Position numbers and translations under genes: made by a program | Origin: Acidobacteriota bacterium | Lineage (GTDB): Bacteria; Acidobacteriota; Terriglobia; Bryobacterales; Bryobacteraceae | Reading direction: 5' to 3' | Length of the DNA: 5,832 nt | Assembly: GCA_021788955.1 (NCBI GenBank) | Contig: JAJYKC010000197.1 | Coordinates: forward strand, 1-5,832 | Part shown: positions 1 to 4,278 of the stretch, piece by piece | How the letters are laid out: the number at the start of each line of letters is the position of its first letter | Position numbering within the stretch: the stretch's first letter is position 1 | The notes under the pieces: generated by a model | What the model was told of the DNA's origin: nothing | Databases searched by the model: none | What the model saw: the letters and a program-made list of their open reading frames with translations, nothing else

Positions 1-550
1 AGAAGGCGAGCCAGGCGATGAGCCAGATGATGCCGAGGAGACCTGTAACTACGAAGGCGGAGCGCCAGCCGTAGGAGATGGTGATGGCGGCGATGAGGAC
101 GGGGGCGGCGGCGGAGCCGAGAGAGGTTCCGGAGTTGAAGATGCCCATATAGAGGGCGCGACGCGGGGGCGGGAGCCATTCGGCGACGGCCTTGGCGGCT
201 CCGGGCCATGCGCCGGGTTCGGCGAGACCGAGGAGGAAGCGGCAGGCGGCGAGGGTGGCGATGCCCTGGGCGAAGCCGTGGAGCATTTGGGCGAGGGACC
301 AGGCGGCCATGAAGAGGGCGAAGCCGCGGCGAGTGCCGAGGCGGTCGAGGACCCAGCCGGAGCCGGCGTACATGACGGTGTAGGCGACGAAGAAGAGGCT
401 GAGGACGTTGCCGTAGTCCTGGGGAGTCATGTGGAACTGGGTGCGGATTTCGACGCTGACGATGCCGATGGAGAGGCGGTCGAGGTAATTGAGGAGGGTG
501 GAGGCGCAGAGGAGTACGCCGAGGAGAGTGCGGGCGCGGGCGACGGTCAC
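1..550 (-). CDS. MFS transporter, anion:cation symporter-like, N-terminal part (cut by window edge)
   Basis: Inner-membrane major facilitator superfamily protein; about 183 residues are present and the C-terminal part lies beyond base 1. Translating the minus strand from GTG at 550 gives a hydrophobic protein with roughly five transmembrane stretches. An N-terminal helix ends in NYLDR (residues 21-25). The loop GWVLDRLGTRR (65-75) is the MFS motif A between helices 2 and 3. RFLLGLAEPGAWPGAAKAVAEW (starting at 104) matches the R-x3-G-x2-E signature in helix 4 of the anion:cation symporter family (hexuronate, glucarate and related carboxylate transporters). The substrate cannot be told from sequence; a sugar acid or other organic anion is a family-based guess. 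GTG is chosen because it lies 10 bases after the ymdB stop and the frame upstream holds no nearby ATG; no clear Shine-Dalgarno is visible. Cotranscription with ymdB is likely from spacing. Codons are strongly C-ending. Confidence 0.9.
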   Translation of the reverse strand, partial: MTVARARTLLGVLLCASTLLNYLDRLSIGIVSVEIRTQFHMTPQDYGNVLSLFFVAYTVMYAGSGWVLDRLGTRRGFALFMAAWSLAQMLHGFAQGIATLAACRFLLGLAEPGAWPGAAKAVAEWLPPPRRALYMGIFNSGTSLGSAAAPVLIAAITISYGWRSAFVVTGLLGIIWLIAWLAF

Positions 551-560
551 CTGCGCTAGT

Positions 561-1337
561 TTAGCGGGTTGTGTAGCGGCGTATGGCGGTGGCGCGGCCG
601 GTGGAGGGGTCGACAGTGACGATGACGGCGTGGAGTTCGACGCCTCCTTTGGCGGTTTCCAAGCGGACGGGCGTGGCGGTGAGGAAGCGGCTGAGGGCGA
701 GATGTTTTTCGGCGCCGATGACGGAATCGTAAGAGCCGGTCATGCCGGCGTCGGTGAGATAGGCGGTGCCTCCGGCAAGGACGCGTTCGTCGGCAGTGGG
801 GATGTGAGTATGTGTGCCGACGACGGCGGAGACGCGGCCGTTCAAGTGCCAGCCCATGGCGACTTTCTCACTGGATACTTCGGCGTGGAAGTCGACGAAG
901 CGGACTTTGACGGATTCGGTGAGGGAGGCGAGTAACTCGTCGGCGCGGCGGAAGGGGCAGTCGGTAGAGGGCATGTAAGTGCGGCCCTGGAGGTTCATGA
1001 CGGCTACTTCGACGCCGTTACGGGCGCGGGCGATGTGGAGGCCTGCGCCGGGGAGCGTGGGAGGGTAGTTGGCGGGGCGGAGGAGGCGCGGTTCGCGGGC
1101 GAAGTAATCGTAGACTTCGCGTTTATCCCATACGTGGTTGCCGGTGGTGAGGACGTCGATGCCGAGGCCGAAGAGTTCTTCGGCGATCATGGGCGTGATG
1201 CCGAAGCCGCCGGCGGAGTTTTCGGCGTTGGCGATGACGAGGGAGATTTTTTCGGCCGAGACGATGCCGTTGAGATATTGGGCTACAATGCGGCGCCCGG
1301 GCGAGGCGTAGATATCGCCGATAAACAGAAGATTCAT
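561..1337 (-). CDS. ymdB: YmdB-family metallophosphoesterase (cyclic-nucleotide phosphodiesterase)
   Basis: Cytosolic calcineurin-like, dinuclear-metal phosphoesterase of the TIGR00282/YmdB family; Bacillus YmdB hydrolyses 2',3'-cyclic (and reportedly 3',5'-cyclic) nucleotides and affects RNA turnover and biofilm decisions. The 258 residues are full length for the family. All expected metal ligands are visible: D8 in GDIY, E39 and N40 in NAENSAGG, N67 and H68 in GNHVWD, H151 in DFHAE, and H176 and H178 in GTHTH. The C-terminal TDAGMTG and GYD-like loop (SYDSVIG) are also typical. The ATG at 1337 gives MNLLFIGDIY, so the first strand and D8 sit at the family position and no other start is needed. 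No strong Shine-Dalgarno is seen. In Bacillus the gene follows rny (RNase Y); here no rny is in the window and a 6S-like RNA lies directly upstream instead. An MFS gene follows after 10 bases. Confidence 0.95.
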   Translation of the reverse strand: MNLLFIGDIYASPGRRIVAQYLNGIVSAEKISLVIANAENSAGGFGITPMIAEELFGLGIDVLTTGNHVWDKREVYDYFAREPRLLRPANYPPTLPGAGLHIARARNGVEVAVMNLQGRTYMPSTDCPFRRADELLASLTESVKVRFVDFHAEVSSEKVAMGWHLNGRVSAVVGTHTHIPTADERVLAGGTAYLTDAGMTGSYDSVIGAEKHLALSRFLTATPVRLETAKGGVELHAVIVTVDPSTGRATAIRRYTTR

Positions 1338-1375
1338 TCGCGGGAATTACCGTGAAGTGGAGCGGGTCGCGCCGG

Positions 1376-1518
1376 TGAGACTCAACCTCCGTCCTTGACC
1401 CCGGGGTAACAGGGGCGGAGTCCCCCGCGTACCTTTAGGCTTCTCCATGGCGGTGACTGCCGCCGGAGCCTGCGCACGGGCACGAAAACCGAGTCGGACC
1501 CCAAGACGATTGAGTGTT
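1376..1518 (-). ncRNA. ssrS: Candidate 6S RNA (RNA polymerase-binding regulatory RNA)
   Basis: Read on the minus strand, this stretch folds by eye into the 6S plan. Closing stem: ACUCAA (1515-1510) pairs with UUGAGU (1385-1380), CGUC (1508-1505) with GACG (1393-1390), UUG with CAA, and GACUC-GG (1495-1489) with CC-GGGUC (1404-1397). An open central region follows (UUUUCGUG on the 5' side). The apical hairpin has GGCU (1470-1467) with AGCC (1441-1438), CC with GG, and GGCGG (1464-1460) with CCGCC (1453-1449) around a 6-base loop. GAGAAGCCUAAA (1445-1434) closely resembles GAGAAGCCUUAAA of E. coli 6S. The 5' bubble edge GACUCGGUUUUC resembles E. coli GAGCCGAUAUUUC, where product RNA starts. 6S RNA mimics an open promoter and sequesters the housekeeping holoenzyme in stationary phase. 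About 143 nt is short for the family (about 180), and the ends are uncertain; a longer form to about 1565 and 1359 is possible. Covariance was not tested. Confidence 0.66.
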
Positions 1519-1525
1519 GGATCAA

Positions 1526-1531
1526 TTTATA
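1526..1531 (-). promoter_or_regulatory. Proximal -10 box for the 6S candidate
   Basis: On the minus strand TATAAA (1531-1526) lies 7-8 bases before A1518/A1517, where the RNA closing stem is about to begin, which is the right -10 to +1 distance. No good -35 is found at 16-18 bases; the nearest TTGGCG (1558-1553) is 21 bases away, so the promoter is weak by consensus or relies on other contacts. Confidence 0.45.
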
Positions 1532-1565
1532 GGAGGCCGAGCGATCGCCCGGCGCCAACGCTCCT
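1531..1565. repeat. Inverted repeat / hairpin between the two candidate 6S promoters
   Basis: AGGAG (1531-1535) is complementary to CTCCT (1561-1565). Inside it, 1536-1553 is an 18-base near-perfect palindrome (GCCGAGCGATCGCCCGGC) whose single imperfect pair is A-C on the plus strand but a G-U wobble on the minus strand. It would therefore fold better in a minus-strand RNA. It could be the 5' hairpin of a long 6S precursor, or a protein-binding palindrome just upstream of the proximal -10. An alternative pairing uses the same bases to join the two ends of a longer RNA (GGAGCG 1564-1559 with CGCUCC 1364-1359, and GCGCCGG 1555-1549 with CCGGCGC 1375-1369). Confidence 0.5.
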
Positions 1566-1570
1566 GAACG

Positions 1571-1579
1571 ATGATAACA
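1571..1579 (-). promoter_or_regulatory. Distal extended -10 box upstream of the 6S candidate
   Basis: On the minus strand TGTTATCAT (1579-1571) is an extended -10 (TGn followed by TATCAT, five of six matches to consensus). Start would fall near 1565. A TTGCTC (1597-1592) from the tandem repeat lies 15 bases upstream as a poor -35. A transcript from here would be a longer 6S precursor, or could supply ymdB. E. coli ssrS likewise has proximal and distal promoters, but the parallel is inference. Confidence 0.4.
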
Positions 1580-1590
1580 GAGATCGGTTG

Positions 1591-1639
1591 GGAGCAAGAA
1601 GCAAGAAGCAAGGAGCAAGGAACCGGGAGCCGGGAGCGG
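1591..1639. repeat. Degenerate heptanucleotide tandem repeat, seven units
   Basis: Seven consecutive 7-base units without gaps: GGAGCAA, GAAGCAA, GAAGCAA, GGAGCAA, GGAACCG, GGAGCCG, GGAGCGG. The first four share the ending CAA, the last three end in CG or GG, so there are two sub-types. Units are purine-rich on the plus strand. The array lies in the divergent spacer, about 60 bases before metX and just upstream of the distal 6S promoter candidate. It has no open frame of its own that looks coding. A mobile or slippage-generated intergenic repeat is the likely nature. Confidence 0.8.
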
Positions 1640-1649
1640 CATGCGGGGC

Positions 1650-1671
1650 TGGTATCCTGAATCAATCAGGA
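1650..1671 (+). promoter_or_regulatory. Candidate metX promoter with overlapping inverted repeat
   Basis: TGGTATCCT (1650-1658) has the shape of an extended -10 (TGn plus TATCCT) and would start transcription near 1665, giving a leader of about 35 bases. No -35 is evident. The inverted repeat TCCTGA (1655-1660) / TCAGGA (1666-1671), spaced by five bases, overlaps the -10 and the start, where a repressor site would sit. If transcription starts further upstream, the repeat would instead form an RNA hairpin hiding AGGAG (1668-1672). A weaker alternative -10, TACGAT (1686-1691), would make metX leaderless. Confidence 0.35.
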
Positions 1672-1699
1672 GACGTCCGTAAGCCTACGATGAGATCCG

Positions 1700-2806
1700 A
1701 TGGTTGTTGAGACGAAGTTTGCTCGCTTCGATTCGATCACGCTCGATTCGGGAGTGGCGCTGGCCCCGGTGGAGGTGGCTTACGAGACGTACGGGGCGCT
1801 GAACGCGGCGCGGTCGAACGCGATTCTGATCCTTCATGCGTTTTCGGGGGATGCGCACGCGGCGTTCGAGAACGCGGAGGGGCAGGAGGGGTGGTGGGAC
1901 AACGTGATCGGTCCGGGGAAGGCGTTTGATACGGACCGGTACTTTGTGATCTGCGCGAACGTGCTGGGAGGGTGCCGCGGGACGACGGGGCCGGCGACGG
2001 TGAATGGGGCGACGGGGCGGCCGTATGCGATGACGTTTCCGTTGATTACGATCGGGGACATGGTGCGGCTGCAGAAGATGCTGATCGAGCAGTTGGGGAT
2101 CGAACGGTTGCTGGCGGTGTCGGGCGGGTCGATGGGGGGTATGCAGGCGTTGCAGTGGGCGGTGTCGTATCCGGAGGCTGTGGCGGCGGTGATTCCGATA
2201 GCGACGACGTCGCGGCACAGCGCGCAGCAGATCGCGTTCAACGAAGTGGGGCGGCAGGCGATCATGGCGGACACGGACTGGAACAGCGGGGATTACTACG
2301 ACGGTCCGAAGCCGGCACGGGGGCTGGCGGTGGCGCGGATGGTGGGGCACATCACTTACATGAGCGATGCGTCCATGCGGGAGAAGTTCGGGCGGCGATT
2401 GAGGGGGAAGGACGAATTCGGGTTCGACTTTTCGGTGGATTTCGAGGTGGAGAGTTACTTGCGATACCGCGGGAGTAAGTTTGTGGAGCGGTTCGACGCG
2501 AACTCGTATCTGTATATCAGCAAGGCGATGGATTATTTCGACCTGAGCGCGGGTCATGCGTCGCCGGGGGATGCGCTGGGGCAGACGGCGGCGCGGTTTC
2601 TGGTGTTGAGCTTTACGAGCGACTGGCTGTATCCGAGTTATCAATCGCTCGAAATTGTGCGGGCGCTGCGGAGCCGGAACCGGGACGTGGCTTACTGCGA
2701 GCTTACTTCAAATTACGGACACGACGCGTTTCTGGTGGATGTAAGGGAAGAGAGCGAGCTGGTGCGCGGGTTCCTGGCGAGCACTTACGCGGAGATTGCG
2801 GCATGA
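1700..2806 (+). CDS. metX: Homoserine O-acetyltransferase
   Basis: Cytosolic alpha/beta-hydrolase-fold acyltransferase that acylates L-homoserine from an acyl-CoA, the committed step of methionine synthesis. At 368 residues it has the usual length. The nucleophile elbow is GGSMGG with S144; the remaining triad members are D308 in SFTSDWLYP and H341 in NYGHDAFL. The oxyanion-side LHAFSGDAH (45-53) and NVLGGCRGTTGP (87-98) are family hallmarks. GTTGP rather than GSTGP at that point is, as I recall, typical of acetyl-CoA users over succinyl-CoA users, so acetyltransferase is preferred, though MetX enzymes are often misassigned. ATG 1700 is the first possible start because an in-frame TGA sits at 1691-1693; no good Shine-Dalgarno is adjacent (AGGAG lies 27 bases away). 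It overlaps metW by ATGA. Codons are strongly G-ending. No metY/metZ sulfhydrylase is in the window. Confidence 0.95.
   Translation: MVVETKFARFDSITLDSGVALAPVEVAYETYGALNAARSNAILILHAFSGDAHAAFENAEGQEGWWDNVIGPGKAFDTDRYFVICANVLGGCRGTTGPATVNGATGRPYAMTFPLITIGDMVRLQKMLIEQLGIERLLAVSGGSMGGMQALQWAVSYPEAVAAVIPIATTSRHSAQQIAFNEVGRQAIMADTDWNSGDYYDGPKPARGLAVARMVGHITYMSDASMREKFGRRLRGKDEFGFDFSVDFEVESYLRYRGSKFVERFDANSYLYISKAMDYFDLSAGHASPGDALGQTAARFLVLSFTSDWLYPSYQSLEIVRALRSRNRDVAYCELTSNYGHDAFLVDVREESELVRGFLASTYAEIAA
2791..2794 (+). promoter_or_regulatory. Ribosome-binding site of metW
   Basis: GGAG within the end of metX, eight bases before the metW ATG at 2803. It supports the ATGA-overlap start and translation from re-initiating or new ribosomes. 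Confidence 0.6.
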
Positions 2807-3429
2807 GCGCGTCGTCGTGGGGCCAGGGACCGCTGGTGAACGGGAAGCCGGGGCGGCGGGACTATGCGATTATCGGGGAGATTGTCGAGCGCGGGGCAAA
2901 GGTGCTCGACTTAGGGTGCGGGGACGGGGAGTTACTGGCGTGGCTGAAGCGCGAGAAGCGCGTGGAAGCGCGGGGAGTGGAGATCGACCGGGAGCAGGTG
3001 CAGAAGGCGATTGCGCGGGGCGTGGCGGTATTTCAGAGCGACATTGAAGAGGCGCTGCGGGATTACCCGGAGGGGACGTTCGACTACGTGATCCTGAGCC
3101 AGACGCTGCAGGAGACGCGGGCGCCGGTGGCGGTGCTGCGGGAGATGCTGCGGGTGGGGAAGCGGGCGGTGGTGGGATTTCCGAACTTCGGGCACTGGAC
3201 GGTGCGGCTGGCGCATTTGTGGACCGGACGTTCACCGCAGACGAAGCTGTTTCCATATGAGTGGTATAACTCGCCGAACATTCACTTTCTGACGGTGACG
3301 GATTTCGAACTGCTGGCGCGGGAGCAACGGTGGAAAGTGGAGCGGCGGTATTTTCTGGGGCGGGGCGGAACGGTGAAGCGGTTTCCGAACCTGATGGCGG
3401 AGTTGGCGGTTTATCTGGTGACGAAGTGA
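2803..3429 (+). CDS. metW: MetW, methyltransferase-fold partner of MetX
   Basis: A 208-residue cytosolic protein with a class I SAM-methyltransferase fold. Motif I is VLDLGCGDGELL (34-45), the acidic end of strand 2 is GVEID (58-62), the acidic post-II region is VFQSDIEEAL (77-85), and the motif IV region is FDYVILSQTLQ (93-103). The C-terminal half carries the MetW hallmarks VVGFPNFGHW (123-132), PYEWYNSPNIHF (151-162) and a final beta segment. MetW is almost always encoded next to metX. It is required for methionine synthesis in some bacteria and has been reported to bind and activate MetX; no methyl-acceptor is firmly known. The start is set by the four-base overlap with metX and an upstream GGAG. 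It overlaps the next gene by GTGA, so expression of the three genes is coupled. Confidence 0.94.
   Translation: MSASSWGQGPLVNGKPGRRDYAIIGEIVERGAKVLDLGCGDGELLAWLKREKRVEARGVEIDREQVQKAIARGVAVFQSDIEEALRDYPEGTFDYVILSQTLQETRAPVAVLREMLRVGKRAVVGFPNFGHWTVRLAHLWTGRSPQTKLFPYEWYNSPNIHFLTVTDFELLAREQRWKVERRYFLGRGGTVKRFPNLMAELAVYLVTK
3417..3421 (+). promoter_or_regulatory. Ribosome-binding site of the gene after metW
   Basis: GGTGA, four bases before GTG 3426, inside the end of metW. Together with the GTGA overlap it favours GTG 3426 over the upstream in-frame ATG at 3330, which lies deep in metW. Confidence 0.5.
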
Positions 3430-4208
3430 GTAACAGTGTATTGAGTGTTGTGGATTTGAGGGCCGAGGGGCTGGGGCTGTACACGAGCGGGTCGGCGGAG
3501 TTTGAGTTTGCGCTCGATGAGAAGCGCGACAAGTTCGCGGACGATTTGCTGCCGTATGTGGTGTTGCTGGCGAATCAGACAGACCGGGATGTGATTGCTT
3601 ACTCGGTGCGGTGGATGGTGCATAACGCGGCGGGGAAGCCGGTGTATCACGAAGTAAGTCCGTTTCAATTCCGGTCGGTGAATCCGGTGGTGCTGCCAGC
3701 GGGGTCGGCGGCATTTGTTTCGTTGATGCAGGGGATCGGGACGGCGGGCCTTAGCGCGAGCGAGGAGACGCGGCGGCACGCGCAGATGCTGGTGAAGTTT
3801 TATCAGGAGCAGCCTTCGATTACGGTGGCGCTGGAGGCGGTGGTATTCGCGGATGGGTTGGCGCTAGGGGACGACCGGAATAACTGGATCCCACGGTGGC
3901 AGGCGTATCTGGATGCGGACCGGAACCTTGCCATGGCGGTGACGGGGGATGCGCCGCCGGCGGATGTGAGGCGGTATCTGGAGGAGTTGCGGGACGCAGC
4001 GTGCGGGGAGAACGATCCGCCGATTGAGGCGGCGAACCTGGCGGGCTATGCGAACCGGGCGGTGGGTTACGCGGCGTGCTATGCGCTATGGAAGGGTTAC
4101 TTCGCGCATCGGTTGCTGGGGGCGATCGAGGCGAAGGGGGAAGCCGCGGCGCTGGAGGCGCTGCGGGCGGCGCCGTACTGGCGGATGTATCCAAGAGTAC
4201 ATCGATAG
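3426..4208 (+). CDS. Uncharacterised protein translationally coupled to metXW
   Basis: I do not recognise a named family. The start is taken as GTG 3426, overlapping the metW stop as GTGA with GGTGA upstream; this gives 260 residues. An ATG in the same frame at 3330 would add 32 residues encoded wholly inside metW and is unlikely. There is no signal peptide or clear membrane helix, so a cytosolic location is likely. Residues about 20-140 look like a beta-sandwich: short alternating strands such as PYVVLLANQTD, VIAYSVRWMVHN and a PVVLPAGSAAFVSL turn resemble Ig-like or carbohydrate-binding-like folds. Then SITVALEAVVFADGLALGDD (around 135-155) leads into a helical tail rich in Ala, Arg and Tyr (160-260). 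Sequences of the VVFADG-GDD type occur, as I recall, in uncharacterised acidobacterial proteins. Base composition matches its neighbours, so recent transfer is not indicated. Association with methionine synthesis rests on gene overlap only. Confidence 0.82.
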   Translation: MSNSVLSVVDLRAEGLGLYTSGSAEFEFALDEKRDKFADDLLPYVVLLANQTDRDVIAYSVRWMVHNAAGKPVYHEVSPFQFRSVNPVVLPAGSAAFVSLMQGIGTAGLSASEETRRHAQMLVKFYQEQPSITVALEAVVFADGLALGDDRNNWIPRWQAYLDADRNLAMAVTGDAPPADVRRYLEELRDAACGENDPPIEAANLAGYANRAVGYAACYALWKGYFAHRLLGAIEAKGEAAALEALRAAPYWRMYPRVHR

Positions 4209-4225
4209 GGGGTACATCGATAGGG
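4197..4225 (+). repeat. 15-bp tandem duplication spanning a stop codon
   Basis: GTACATCGATAGGG occurs at 4197-4210 and again at 4212-4225, a period of 15 bases with one G between. The first copy contains the last codons and TAG stop of the uncharacterised gene; because 15 is a multiple of three, the second copy repeats the same codons and a second in-frame TAG (4221-4223). The core ATCGAT is itself palindromic. Confidence 0.9.
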
Positions 4226-4246
4226 AGTTCACCGGCAGGGGCGATT

Positions 4247-4264
4247 CCGCGCGGGTGCGGTTTT
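4247..4264 (+). terminator. Weak intrinsic-terminator-like hairpin after the metXW trio
   Basis: CCGC (4247-4250) and GCGG (4257-4260) can form a four-base GC stem around a six-base loop, followed directly by TTTT (4261-4264). The stem is short for an efficient terminator, but the position between the trio and the next transcription unit is fitting. Confidence 0.25.
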
Positions 4265-4266
4265 AG

Positions 4267-4272
4267 TACAAT
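4267..4272 (+). promoter_or_regulatory. -10 box of the acyl-CoA ligase gene, implying a leaderless message
   Basis: TACAAT (five of six matches to TATAAT) is followed by six bases and then the ATG at 4279, so a start six to seven bases downstream falls on the A of the start codon. No Shine-Dalgarno stands before this ATG (CGCCCC precedes it), which agrees with a leaderless transcript. A consensus -35 is not visible at 16-18 bases. Confidence 0.5.
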
Positions 4273-4278
4273 CGCCCC

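Larger units (their letters stand above)
1338..1699. other. Divergent intergenic region, 362 bases
   Basis: Between ymdB (minus) and metX (plus). From left to right it holds: a 38-base leader before ymdB with no clear ribosome-binding site, the 6S RNA candidate, its proximal -10 box, a palindrome, a distal extended -10 box, the heptamer array, and a small inverted repeat with promoter-like sequence before metX. Short open frames here have no coding character. I see no tRNA, no SAM riboswitch and no intrinsic terminator in it. Confidence 0.7.

Noticed and set aside
278..935. Plus-strand open frames over the MFS and ymdB genes
   Set aside because: Gly/Glu/Asp/Ala-rich shadow translations of genuine minus-strand genes.
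1345..1350. GTAATT as a -10 box for a leaderless ymdB message
   Set aside because: It matches the -10 consensus poorly; the distance to the ATG alone is not enough.
1541..1548. GCGATCGC, identical to the cyanobacterial HIP1 octamer
   Set aside because: It is a single occurrence, part of a larger palindrome in a GC-rich sequence, and nothing else suggests a cyanobacterium.
1382..1642. 86-codon minus-strand open frame in the divergent spacer
   Set aside because: It runs through the tandem repeat and the 6S-like structure, has no coding-type composition or motif, and no ribosome-binding site.
1640..1699. SAM riboswitch before metX
   Set aside because: The leader is too short and lacks the conserved SAM-I or SAM-II core sequences; only a small inverted repeat is present.
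1690..1710. Six-codon leader ORF (MRSDGC) overlapping the metX start
   Set aside because: The nearest AGGAG is 17 bases away, no methionine-run or attenuator structure is seen, and so short a frame occurs easily by chance.
1685..2644. 319-codon minus-strand open frame opposite metX
   Set aside because: Same composition artefact: Arg/His/Pro-rich, no recognisable motif, and metX on the other strand has all family motifs.
3330..3425. Longer version of the orphan gene starting at ATG 3330
   Set aside because: The extra 32 residues are encoded entirely within metW in another frame; GTG 3426 has a Shine-Dalgarno and a coupling overlap.
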